From the NCBI RefSeq assembly GCF_014356525.2, contig NC_052518.1:97041932-97105931 (forward strand): DNA of 64,000 bases, given 5' to 3'. The notes under the pieces are model-generated. The model saw nothing but the letters and a program-made list of their open reading frames with translations, was not told the origin of the DNA and made no database searches. A program made the position numbers and the translations under genes. The DNA is from Nilaparvata lugens (lineage: Eukaryota; Arthropoda; Insecta; Hemiptera; Delphacidae). Below are positions 20,578 through 31,245 of this stretch, in pieces; positions within the stretch are counted from its first letter, which is position 1; each line of letters opens with the position of its first letter.

Positions 20578-21618
20578 TCACGAGGGTGAGGCCCCGTCTG
20601 CAGTCGGGCAGATAGGCGGTGGGAGTGGTGTTCCTTCTTCCTCCTCCTCGGAGGAAAGTTCCATCACCTCAGGCACTTCAGAATTAGCCGTGGCAGTTGG
20701 GTGAGGAGATGTCGGAGGTCGACGATAGGCAGCTGGGATCCTACTCGCAACCTCAGGAGGGCTGTGTGGTTTGGCGGAAGCTGCTCCCCAAGCCTCCATG
20801 AGGCCCCTCTCCTGAACCCAGCACGGGGTGGGGGGAGTTGGAGTTGCCGGCCATGTCGAGGTGCAGGGTGGGGTTGAGGGCTGCACGACTTCCTCGGGAG
20901 TCCCGTACGCTGGAGAGATTGAGGAATCACCTCCTATCCCTTCCAGGAGGGCATCCTCATCCTCCATTGGAACTACAGGTACCTCCATCATGGAATCTGC
21001 GGCAGTGTAAGTTGAGGGAAGGTGTACCTCAGCTCTGACAGGGTCGACAGGGGTCTCAGAAGAGGAGAGGTTTACTGTGACCACCACACCTCAGTCGCGG
21101 CCTGTCCGCAAAGTAGGGAAGACCTCAAACAGTTCGCTCGAGGCGGCCTCCACCAAAGCATCAACTGGAGGGGTTTGTTGTTGAAGCAGCCGAAGAAGTT
21201 GTTGACCGATTATCCACTCAGCTTGACACCGGGTCAGCCCCCCTCGGACGTGCTGGAAGCACCGAACGTCCCACCCCTGGATATGTCGAAGCCTCTTCAC
21301 TTGGCAAAACTTTGCCATGACGGCATGGACCGCGTCATAATCTTTGGGTGTGGTCCGGTGTCCTGGGTCGAGGATGGTAGTGACCGCCTCTTTCCTGTTC
21401 ACTACTGCGAGGGTGATGCCTCCTCGCCATATCAAAGGAAAACCCAGGAGGGTATCCCTCCTCATATTCTTCCGCACCTCCCTTAGTCCTTCCGGGGAGC
21501 GCCCCACATGCCAGGTGCGGAGAGCCTGGAACGGCATTAACCTCCCCTTGTCACTCAGGGAAAGCTGTTCCATCACGCAGAGTATCTCGTCGGTAAATGA
21601 GGTGCTGAAAGATGGCAT
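20578..21618 (-). pseudogene. Gag-like ORF of an LTR element, one in-frame stop
   Basis: Starting from MPSFSTSF (ATG ending at 21618) the frame runs 175 codons to a TGA at 21091-21093, then continues in the same frame for 169 more codons to 20578. The first half is basic and Leu/Arg-rich (RLMPFQALRTWHVGRS, GLTRCQAEWIIGQQLLRLL). The second half is Pro/Ser/Thr-rich and ends with an acidic ELSSEEEEEG. I do not recognise a specific family. The gag assignment is inferred from composition, a PBS-like TTGGCGTCCTCATTCCCC just upstream (21691-21708, minus), and the Gypsy integrase remnant on the same strand. A gag protein would package element RNA. The single stop makes this copy non-functional. Confidence 0.5.
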
Positions 21619-23493
21619 CTTCCTCAGGATAAATTGAAGGAACACAAGAAGAATACCGAGAAGAAGGTGGTAAGAGAAATGAATGGCACTGGGGAATGAG
21701 GACGCCAACTATGGCAGAAAACGATTTTGAAGAAAAACAAACACAAGTCGATTAGAGAAAAATACAGTAGGAAATAAAGCGGAGATTGAATGAGAAGCAG
21801 AAGAAGTATCGGTACTGAGACAGGAGACTAAACAGAAATAATCTTGAATCACAAAGTCAAATATGCTGTTCCACAAGAGCTGGGAAACTTGATGTCCTCT
21901 GGATGGAGGCTAACAACAGACTGACAGAGTCGAGTCAGAGAAGCAACAATAAACTGGAGAAAAACAGGAATAATCTGGAATTATCGACTTGAATAAACTG
22001 AAATTGCAAGATTACTGCAATTCGACTACTGCAATACCAATACAGACCAAGTAATCTTCTAAACCGAGATGGAATTAAATGAATTGAAATAATGAAGATT
22101 TTATTTCAACTTATTACTGGCCCTCAGATCCTTTTCAATTTCAAAATAATATTGGAGAGATCGAATCATATTTGAAACCAACAAAGTACAACTGTAGTAC
22201 ATCATGACTCCCAATCAAATGCAACTTATTCAATTACTATGAATAATCCATTGCAACATAATTGACTTATATCCCGCAGAATACCCCTAACACCTGTTAT
22301 TTACTGCATTGTAATTTACTAATTACCCCGGATCAAGGCAATTATCACCGGTTTCATTCTATGATTATAAAAAAATTGCATGGTTGCCTGTAAAGTCGGT
22401 ATATGGGCAAAAGTTTTATGTTACAACGACTTGAGTGGTAAAATAATTTTAATGTGAATATTCATTTGTATAGTAGGAAGAAGGATGAAATAATAGTAAC
22501 AATTTAAAACATTTATTTATACAAAGAATTATATTTAAAACATTAATTTATACAAAGAATCTCGCACTGAACCACAACATTGTGATTACTACAACATAAC
22601 CTATTCACTTATGCATGATTATGTGATTATGCATTATTGTGGTTACTACAACATAACCTATTCACTTATTCACCTAAGCAGGCGCAGTCGCAGGAGATTG
22701 CTTGCGGCGCCTGCGCAGGTTGACTGCTCCGTTTCACTCTCTCTCCAGGTGAATGCCTTTGGATTGCTGCTGCATTGCTCGCCACTGCTCCTAATCGTGC
22801 TCTTTCCAGACGACCGTGAACTGAAACGAACACTCTCACTCGCTCTCATTGTGAGTGCATAACGTGGGAATGTAACGCAGTTTCTTGAAGTGTCACCAGG
22901 CAAACCAATTTATAAGACGTTGTCACGTCAATAAATATTTAAACCATAACCTCATGGGTAAATAATATAATTCATATTCGACTGACAAATGATTTTCCCC
23001 AATGACATAAATCGTAATATAGTTCACAGGCTACAACTGACGACTTGAAAAATAAAATATTACATATTCCATCTCTTTAACCTGTGCTTGGTAAGGGCAA
23101 TTGGATTAGAAGTTCAAAGATGGCAAAGGGGCAATCTTATTGGAGATGGAAGAAAAGAGTAACAAGATTTTTCCGACTTACCAGATGAAGCCCAGAGACT
23201 AATTATCTGAATAAATAAACCGAAATGGTTGAGTTGCCACTCAGCTTAATTTTGACTCTGATTAACCAGGACAAATTACTCGGAAATTTGTTATTATTTT
23301 GCTACCTTTTTAAATAGGCCTAATATCAATGTATTTCTCTTAGACAAGAAATATTCCAACCTCCAACAATATGACTAGTTTCAACTAGTGCCAATGCTAT
23401 TAACTATCTTGAACCCTATAATTAAATGTGAACTATATCTCAAAACGTATCCTCTTCAACCTTGACGCTATTTACCCCTTCTGGCCACTCACC
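21619..23493 (-). repeat. LTR/UTR-like region between integrase end and gag-like ORF
   Basis: Non-coding on the minus strand. It contains a near-duplicate pair, AAGTGAATAGGTTATGTTGT at about 22612 and 22650, and a second AT-rich pair, ACATTTATTTATACAAAGAA and ACATTAATTTATACAAAGAA, near 22510 and 22540 (plus strand). A GC-richer segment lies at 22670-22870. The position between integrase end and gag start is what an LTR shared by tandem elements would give, but LTR ends were not found. Confidence 0.4.
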
Positions 23494-24112
23494 TTATTGC
23501 TGATGTTGGATTACCCTTCCTCGGTACTCCATCAGCCGAGTGGGTAGCGTCACCCGGCTTACGTGATTCCTCCTATCGTCGCCGTCCCCCTCTGCACCGG
23601 CTCCTCCATCGTTGCCGTCTCGGCCGTCACGGCCGACTCCTATACCGCCGCCGTCTCCTCCATCCTCGACCTCTTCGTCCTCGGGAAGGGGCGGCAAGAT
23701 CTTGATATCTTTCACGTAAACAGTCAGCCTCTTACCGGCAGCTCCCTTTAACAGCACTACTGAAGCGCTCAACATTTTCTCTACCTCATAAGGCCCAGAA
23801 AATTTCGGAGCTAACTTAGCCACAAACTGGTTCACTCCGGATGAAAGATGATAATCCCTCTTATACACCAACTGGCCCGTCCTTAGTTCCAGCGGTCTCC
23901 GCCTAAGATTATAATACCTCCTGGTATTATTATAGGCCTCGTTTAGATTATCTAAAACGAGTTTCTGTGCACGCTTCAGCACTTGCAGCCTTCTCAGCTG
24001 GGCTGCTCGACTCGTGCCTCCATCCTCCTGTCTGGGATCGCCTTCCTCCTTGCAGCAAGCATCTCCTGGTGCTCTCAATTCCCTTCCGAAGTTGAGACCT
24101 GCACGTACCCAA
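23494..24112 (-). pseudogene. Ty3/Gypsy pol 3' end: integrase C-terminal region
   Basis: The minus-strand frame shows LNFGRELRAPGD, NTRRYYNLRRRPLELRTGQL, VAKLAPKFSGPYEVEKML and LTVYVKDIKILPP, the usual C-terminal end of Gypsy integrases after the DDE core, followed by an acidic, glycine-rich tail (DGGDGGGIGVGRDGRDG). In intact elements this part helps bind cDNA ends and target DNA. Everything upstream of LNFGREL is missing; the frame is joined near 24112 to an unrelated LINE fragment. The tail is GC-rich compared with its surroundings. Confidence 0.85.
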
Positions 24113-24412
24113 GGTTGCTGCAAAAATAACATCAATGGGCAGGTCATTCAAGAGTCTTGAAGCCGTGACCGTAAATGAGTTATTATACATAACTGTGCGG
24201 TGATGAGGTATTTGAAGGAAGTACTCGTGCTGTCGCGTGTTCCTGCTGTCAACATGAGCTAGGAGTGTAAATCTTTCCTTCAAATACCGAGAACCTCTCC
24301 CCTTGACAATCAGCTGATAAACAAGACTCATCATGAAGTAATGTCTCCTCTCCTTCAACTTCAACCAATTCAGCCTACTATAATATGGCGTGATATGGTC
24401 ATCTCTTCTCGT
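24113..24412 (-). pseudogene. LINE ORF2 C-terminal fragment
   Basis: The minus frame reads ITPYYSRLNWLKLKERRHYF, then LVYQLIVKG, LQIPHHRTVMYNNSF and TASRLLNDLPIDV, the common C-terminal pattern after LINE reverse transcriptase. It is cut on the right by the start of a Helitron-like element at 24413. On the left it is joined to the Gypsy remnant. Confidence 0.75.
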
Positions 24413-25175
24413 TATCCTATACTATTAAACGAGCAATTTCTGTTTATATGTTTAGATGTTTGGATGTTTAGATGTTTATAAGTTTGTATTTCACCGTATC
24501 TCGAAAAAGGGCTCGAATGATTCTCACGAAATTCAGAACATAGTAGGTTTATATATAAAGATTCGATTGCACTAGGTCTCATCCCTGGAAAAACTCGCCC
24601 AAGGACATTAAAAGGATGATTCATCCTTGGAAGAACAGATTTCGTCCTCTGTCGATAACAGAAGATGCTGTGCCTGTGTGGGAGATCAGCTGTGTAATCA
24701 TTCAAACAGCTTACCGTATCTCGCGAGAAATATTATCTAGAAATTTTAATAGACTCTATCAAAATAATCTGATTTGTTGACATGACATGGTTTATCACTC
24801 TAAATTAGAGTATATCATAATATTCAAAGTTAATCATTATTTTACAGTTTTAAGTGATTAGTGAGTGTTATTTCGTTATTCAATTTGGTTTGTAAACAAT
24901 CTAAATTAGAACTTTTCTGTTTTTAAATATTTTGACTGAAAATTGGACCTGGATTCAAGTGTATGAAACATAACCTACTTTTTGGACCATTAAGTATAAA
25001 TAGTGTATAGTGTATAAAGACCATATAATAGATCACTAAATACATTGTGTATAAATCAAAATTCGGGGTGAAACAGTTTTGGGCTGTGCCTGTTTGTCCT
25101 TCCCCAATCATTTTGAAAAATTGTGCTCTGTTTATCAATAAATAAATAACGAGCGAAGCTCGGTGCCCCGATATT
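24413..25175 (+). mobile_element. Helitron-like non-autonomous element, full-length copy
   Basis: Starts TATCCTATACTATTAAACGA and ends AGCGAAGCTCGGTGCCCCG + ATATT. The terminal CGAGC-GAA-GCTCG hairpin lies about 20 bases from the 3' end. The interior has the shared CTAGGTCTCATCCCTGG block and, near 25066, a GTTTTGGGCTGTGCCTGTTT segment also seen in LINE/SINE tails. No inverted ends and no ORF. It interrupts the LINE fragment to its left. Confidence 0.65.
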
Positions 25176-25294
25176 GTCATTATAAACGATGCTGCAGTAA
25201 TCTGCTGTCTTGTGTGTTTTTAATAAATTTAATTGAAAAAAATTGAAAAAAATCAATGATAGGAATTACCAAGCTCTGTACAAGTGAAACACGG

Positions 25295-25685
25295 AGGTGG
25301 GTTGGAAGGAAATTATCCAACCGCTTCAATTATTTATTGGTGCATTGTGGCAGACACTCGTTTTGTCAGTTCACCAATCTGATTTGACCAATTCAAGTTT
25401 TCATCCAGCTGTATGCCCAAAACTTTCACACAACTTTAAAATTGCAGAGCATGATTGGCCAGCATTACTCGAGGCAGTGCATTAAAAAATCTATCTGGTT
25501 ATACAACCGACCATAAGCGATAATGATGCTTTTGCATTTATTTGCATTGAGTCTCAAGCAGTGCACATTAGCCCAAACCATCAAATTCTGAATGTTAACA
25601 TTCATCGCAGCAAGTGAGTCAGCAGCACTGTCGGAAGGAAAGTGATTGTAACACACAAGGTCATCAGCATAAATATCTTATGATA
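25295..25685 (-). pseudogene. LINE reverse transcriptase fragment after the YADD box
   Basis: On the minus strand a YADD codon set lies at 25660-25671, followed by LVCYNHFPSDSAADSL, WANVHCLRLNANKCK and, after a frameshift, LGIQLDENLNWSNQI. This is the palm-to-thumb segment of LINE RT. It is truncated on both sides and frameshifted. Confidence 0.7.
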
Positions 25686-26132
25686 TGTCATGACAAATTA
25701 GAGGGAGATTATTCATTAATATAAATTAAAGGGAGAGAGAGAGTGAGTGAGATTGATTAATTGATTGATTGAGTACTTTATTTATGTAGATTACAATATA
25801 TACTGGCTTATACACTTATATACAATAGCTTACAATACAGCAAAATTATAGATGAATTTCCATAATATAGACTAAGAAAATAATTATTGAACTGTATATG
25901 ATATGAAAAAGTAATTTGTAATATAATAACTGTAGATAATTATATTGTTATGCATCTACGGTACATAAATTGGCGGAGCTTTGGACATATCAATGTCCAT
26001 TCTTCGGAAAGAATATTAAAAATATCCTCCCCACTAACTCTCTACCAAAACGTTAATTTAATTAATTAAACTAAGGATTTATTTATTAATGGAAATATTG
26101 TAAAATTTTCAATTAATATAAATATTTAAGAG

Positions 26133-26447
26133 AAAAAAAACAGAAAATTTATAGAGTAAAATAATTATATAGGTGGATAAGATCAAATTATTGATTAATA
26201 AAATGAAGTAGGCTGAAAGTAGATCAGGGTAATCAACTTTCAGTAATATACAGCAGTATGCAGTGGATAATTAAAATAACATGAGTTTATATATTATATA
26301 ATTATAAAATAATTATATAAATAAAAATATAATATAAATATAAATATATATGATATATTTATATATATTTATTCATTTTATTAATCAATAATTTGATCTT
26401 ATCTACCTATATAATTATTTCACTCTATAAATTTTCTGTTTTTTTTT
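26133..26447. repeat. Inverted repeat with ~75-bp arms in the LINE 3' UTR
   Basis: The left arm 26133-26207 (containing ACAGAAAATTTATAGAGT and GGTGGATAAGATCAAATTAT) is matched almost exactly in inverse by 26372-26447. The spacer of about 165 bases is very AT-rich. Confidence 0.85.
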
Positions 26448-26526
26448 ATATATACAATTCATTCTATAACAGGTTTAAAGGTTTGTATTTGTGGGATAGG
26501 TGGGGGATGGTTGTCATGTGATCGTT

Positions 26527-26952
26527 CTAGGGCCAGACAGTTTCAGTCATTTGTTCCAAAAGATGTTTTTTTAAAATCAGGATGAAGCTCGCTTGGCTCT
26601 CGATGGACCTGATAGAAACAGGAAGTGCATTCCATGCACAACAGGCACTGACTAAGAAGGATTTTGTGGAAATAGTAGTTCGATGATTGGGTATCCTTAA
26701 AGTACTTTCTCCGGTTCTAGTATGTGAAGCATCTATCCTCCTACCTTCAGAGACAAATTTGAAATCATCTTTAAAATAGTTCGGATTACCGTATTTCAAT
26801 ATATCTCTAACAAGCTTGACTATTCGAAAAAGCCTTTGATCGGGAAGCTTTAATGTTGAACTAGCAATGTGGGTTGGGGTGATATGATCATGGCGTTGGA
26901 GAGAGTAGACGAAACGTAGACAATAATTTTGGGCAACGCTGTAGTTTATCAT
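26527..26952 (-). pseudogene. LINE ORF2 C-terminal region
   Basis: 141 codons overlapping the RT frame near 26888-26952, in a different frame. It contains AQNYCLRFVYSLQRHDHITP, STLKLPDQRLFRIVKL, TRTGESTLRIPNHRT, and SFLVSACCAWNALPVSIRSI, the usual LINE C-terminal pattern. A frameshift separates it from RT. Confidence 0.75.
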
Positions 26953-28534
26953 TCAGAGTGACTTGCATATAATTAAGAGCAGAATTACAATACATTAAAT
27001 GTGGGAAGATGAGAGATTGAACCAATAATAATTTAATGTTTCTAGAGAGAATATCATGCATTTTCTTTAATGCATGCATGGCTGAGAATACCTTTTCACA
27101 AGTTTTGTTCACTTGTTCTGACCAGTCAAGAGTATTATTCATATTAATGCCTAAATTTTTAACTGAGCTACAGTAAGGAATGTCATTACCATCTACACTA
27201 ATTTTGTGAATCGATTCAAGGTCAATATTGTTTATAAGACGAGAATATCCGATTATAATGGGTTGTGTTTTGATGGGATTAAGCTTGAGGCCATTTTTCT
27301 TTGTCCATTCCACTATCGAATTGATATCCTGATTCATTATTCCAACTGTTTCATTATTTTTTGTTATGGGACAGCTTAAATAGATTTGAAGGTCGTCTGC
27401 ATAAGTATGGAAACTGGAGAATTTGATAATGGAAGAAAGGTCATTAGCATACAAAGTGAAGAGGAGAGGGCCTAAAATTGAACCTTGTGGTACTCCATGC
27501 ATAACGTTTTTCCAAGTAGACTTTTTGTCACCGACAGATACACATTGTTTCCTACCTAATAGATAGGATTTAAACCAAACTAACGAGTTGTGACTGAAAC
27601 CAAGAATAGCCAACTTATTCAGAAGGACTGTATGATCAACAGTATCAAATGCTTTAGAAAAATCAAATAGGGTGAGGATGGTGCATTTTCTTTGGTCCAT
27701 AGCTGACCTTATATCATCAGTGACACGAAGCAGAGCTGTCTCAGTTGAATGGAATTTTCTAAAGCCTGATTGAAAGTTATGAAGCTTACTATTGTTGTCT
27801 AGAAATTTTACAACTTGAGCATGAATGAGTCTTTCTAGCACTTTGGACAATGCAGGTAAAATACTGATTGGTCTAAAATCCTCAACTTTATTGGGTGATG
27901 GAACTTTATTTAGAGGGCGAACCAGAGCAAACTTCCAGTTTTCAGGGAAATCGCCTTCTTCAAGTGACTTGTTGAAAATGTATGTAATGGTTGGTAAAAC
28001 AGCAAATAACATCTTCTTGATAAATTTAATAGGAATTTTGTCTACACCCATAGCATTACTATGAATACGTTGAATTGCTCTGAAAGTGTCTTCTTCTGAG
28101 ATTGGATGGAAATGAAATTGATCAGTAATTGGCAAATCTAAGTTTGTAACCTGCTCTTCAAGATCATCGATATGATTAGCAATGACAACTTCGTCGCGTT
28201 GGTTAGAGTGTGAAACGAAATGGTCATCTATATTGTTCAATGGTAAGTCAATTAGTGGATTCGATTTCTGTTTGCCAAGCCCGAATTATTTTATTCCCTG
28301 CCAAAGTGATTTAGAGTCTTGTCTATTGTTTGTCATAAACAAATTCAAGTACCTAATCTTTGAGTTCCGTAATTCCTGTTTAACTCTATTTCTAAGGCTC
28401 CTATACTCTATCAAATTGTCCAAGTCAAATGTATTTTTAAATTTTCTATGTGCTTTGTCTCTACGTCCCATCATCTTAAGTATGTCTTCAGTCATCCACG
28501 GTACTCGTCGTTTTCTATTAATCCTCCTTGTCAC
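26888..28534 (-). pseudogene. LINE reverse transcriptase domain
   Basis: One frame from MTRRINRKRR through a TAA at 28286-28288 and on to 26888. After the stop come GVDKIPIKFIKK, EDFRPISILPALSKVLERLI, SGFRKFHSTETALL, FDFSKAFDTVDH (catalytic Asp), HGVPQGSILGPLLF and YADD (27393-27404), then NGLKLNPIKTQ and LGINMNNTLDWSEQV. All RT catalytic blocks are intact, so damage is limited to one nonsense codon and flanking frameshifts. Confidence 0.88.
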
Positions 28535-29523
28535 ATAAGGTGCATTGCATGTTTGTCATACAAAGTCCAATTCTCGTAAGTCTTGACCATGTCATCAACT
28601 GAGGGTAACTCTTCAATTTGATGCCATGGAGTCTGAGCCACATCAGTCAGGAAGGCGGCTTCATCAAAGTTTTTGAAGTCTCTATAAGTGATAATTTTCT
28701 GTTCTGGCTTAGGTATCTTATGGGAAAGTACACAGTAGATCAAATCATGTCCAGAAATAGCTGGGACTGGGATTTGGCCTGCTTGAACAACCTTGTTAGG
28801 ATCACTAACAATGAGAAGGTCAATGAGTGTGTCAGATTCATTAGTATGATGAGTTGGATCGAGAGGTAAAATAGTCATGTTTAGGCATTGGAAAATAGTA
28901 GTCAGTTGAAAGTAGTCAAAGTTACGATTTGTCATGTTCAAGTCGGTGTTCATATCCCTCATAACTAGTATACGGCTATAACAAGGCATAAGAGAAAGCA
29001 AGGCATTTTCGAAATCTGTAAAATGACCTATTTTTGGTGGGCGATAACAGATACCAATGAGTAATTTATCTGTACTAGATAAGGATAATTCAAGTAGCAT
29101 AAACTCTGGTCTGGAACAATACTCTTGTTTAGATGTGATTAAAACTTTTGTTTTGATACCATCTTTCACATAAATTGCTACACCCCCACAAGCTTTATTT
29201 AATCTATCATTCCGGAAAAGATTATATCCAGGTAATGCAACAAAATTTGATGAAATACTAGGCTTCAAAAATGATTCGGAAATTCCAATTATATTGAAGT
29301 CCTGAAAACGGAAGATTGCTCTGAGTTTATCAATGTGGCAGCTGAGGGATTGGACGTTAAGGTGAGCAGACTTCAAAAGTTTTTTGGAAGAGTGGAGCTT
29401 ATTTGCTAGAAACATACCTGCGTCATTATTACTATTATTGAAATAATCATACCTACTTGAGGGCGAGCGAGCTGACATGTCAGTGAAAGGCATCATGGAA
29501 GCAGCAGACCAATCGTGAACCAA
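28531..29523 (-). pseudogene. LINE endonuclease domain
   Basis: 330 codons with APE-type endonuclease blocks: SAHLNVQSLSCHIDKL near residue 50, IIGISESFL (catalytic Glu region), GGVAIYVKDGI, LLIGICYRPP, RDMNTDL where GDxN is expected, and SGHDLIYCVL as the SDH region. The enzyme nicks target DNA to prime reverse transcription. The G-to-R change in GDxN and a frameshift at about 28531-28545 before the RT part show decay. Gene start unclear; no ORF1 seen upstream. Confidence 0.82.
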
Positions 29524-29560
29524 CCTCAGAACGACACATGACAGGGAAAATGGGGATGAA

Positions 29561-29963
29561 ACTGATAAAACTTAACCTAAATGAAAAAGTCTCTTGATTC
29601 GAGTGCATCCTGTATGCCTTGACAGAGAGAGAGAGACAGACTTGAGAGATAGAGAGAAAGAGTGAGTGAGTGCGTGAGAGGGAAGTTGAAAAGAAATAAA
29701 GGAAAAAGCCATTGTTGAAGGTGATCTATCGTACATTGATTATGCCTCGAGATTGGAAAAGACGGCTAGATTCTATTACACGGTGATGGAACATTCTATA
29801 ATGGAACTATGCCATCTCCTGTGGATCAACACGTGTCGTGCCCATGTAGAGCATTGACCCATGTTCCTATAGGTTCATTGGTTTATAGGTCCATTCAAGT
29901 AATAGACCTACTGACGCCACAGTTCTTATCAACAAAGATATTTTCCAATGCAGGAAAATAAGT
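29561..29963. other. No gene; GA-rich microsatellite near 29620-29680
   Basis: GAGAGAGAGA runs mixed with GAGTGAGTGAG. Nothing else recognised. Confidence 0.5.
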
Positions 29964-30113
29964 CCCGTTTGCACAAAAGTCGAATAAATTTTAACCGTGA
30001 TTAACTTTATGAGAACCAATCAGAAAAGGCTTTTTTGAAAAGACGGCTTTTCTAATTGGTTCTCTTGGAATTAATCACGGTTAAAATTTAACCGGCTTTT
30101 TGTGCAATCGGTC
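29964..30113. mobile_element. Palindromic foldback MITE, copy 2
   Basis: The arms CCCGTTTGCACAAAAGTCG and the inner TTTTAACCGTGATTAA pair with TTAATCACGGTTAAAATTTA and CTTTTTGTGCAATCGG. A central TTTTTTGAAAAGACGGC loop region is flanked by AGAACCAATCAG/TAATTGGTTCTC. It abuts the next MITE. Confidence 0.85.
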
Positions 30114-30116
30114 CTA

Positions 30117-30787
30117 AAGCCTGGTTTTCATTAGTAGTTAGTGGTAGAGTTCCCTGGGCAAGTACTATCTTGTGAACTCAACCAATGAAAACGTTTATGT
30201 TAGAGTACTAGTTTTTTGTAGAGTAGAGTGGTATAGCATCGTGGGATAGTACTCTACCACTTGCCTTCCCCCACCAACGCTTCTTACTCTAATCTACCAC
30301 TACTATGCTAATGAAAACAGTTTCGAGCTAGTAGAGTCAGTAGTCTAATTTCATTTTCTTCATATTTCTTTCATTTTCTATGAATTGTAACATGTATCGA
30401 TTTCGGTAATAAAAAGTTTCATTGCCAAAATCGATACATGTTACAATTCATAATAGATAAATTATAAAATCAATCTATTAATTCCTTAGAAATAATTCGA
30501 TAACGGAGATCAAATTTGAAGAAAATTTAAACAAAACAATAACCGTAGTTATCTCTGCAAGCAAAAGATCAGCCGCATATATCAATGATTTTTGTAAAAC
30601 TTTTGTGGCTGAATGGCGATAATGAATGTTCCATTTATTGACATTTTAAAATTAGTTGTGTTCACTAGACAACACACTTCACCTACTATTCTCATTTGTA
30701 GTGAAAACAGTTACTCGACCATGTGAGTAGAGTAGAGTTAGTATGCCAGTTACTCGACCAGTAACTCTACTAGTGAAAACCAGGCTT
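30117..30787 (+). mobile_element. MITE with AAGCCTGGTTTTCA terminal inverted repeats, copy 1
   Basis: The left end, AAGCCTGGTTTTCATTAGTA, and right end, CTAGTGAAAACCAGGCTT, are inverted copies. The interior is rich in TAGAGTAGAGT and ACTCTAC words and holds a ~30-bp hairpin, ATCGATACATGTTACAATTC and its inverse near 30385-30450. Reverse-oriented relative at 59118-59633; a lone end at 38575-38602. Confidence 0.82.
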
Positions 30788-31245
30788 CAGTCTCTCAAAA
30801 ATAATCGTTCTCACGATTGCGTTTCTCACACACGCAAAGACACACACGCATTTCGTTTGTGTGGGTGAAATAGCTGCGATAAGCAGTCCACGTGTTCGAC
30901 ATGTTGCGACTTGTTTTGCTTGCAAGGCTGAGTCAAGGTCAACTATCTTTCCAATTTTCCGAACAATCCATTCCGCATTAGAACTTTTTGTTGGGGAGAG
31001 TTTTTGAAACATTATCATAACCCACACAACGAAAATGAGCCATGATAGCGAAATTCTGATTACAGATACAGATTCAGCGTTTAATAGTACTTGCCTACGG
31101 CACGTATTTCAAGGAGAATAAAAAAATTTAATTTGGAAAAAATATGTTTTCAAACCACAAGAAATCTCAAAAAACTATTGCCGGCAGGCTTGGTCTAGTC
31201 TCTAGTCCTTGTATTATTGTATTGTATTATATTTTGTATTATTGT
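30788..31245. other. No gene supported
   Basis: An 85-codon minus-strand open frame (30770-31027) overlaps the MITE end and shows no recognised domain, though its middle is not low-complexity. I would not call it a gene on this evidence. Confidence 0.4.

Larger units (their letters stand above)
25743..29560 (-). mobile_element. Nearly complete Jockey/CR1-type LINE
   Basis: Minus-strand order: endonuclease (29523-28531), RT (28534-26888), C-terminal region (26952-26527), a long AT-rich 3' UTR, AATAAAGTACT, and a (TCAA)n-type tail near 25750-25775. The UTR contains a 75-bp-arm inverted repeat. An upstream ORF1 is not evident. Confidence 0.82.

Noticed and set aside
23563..23751. 62-codon plus-strand ORF
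   Set aside because: Antisense to the Gypsy integrase tail; its composition mirrors the Gly/Asp-rich tail.
30770..31027. 85-codon minus-strand ORF
   Set aside because: Overlaps a MITE terminus and shows no family pattern; kept only as unsupported open sequence.
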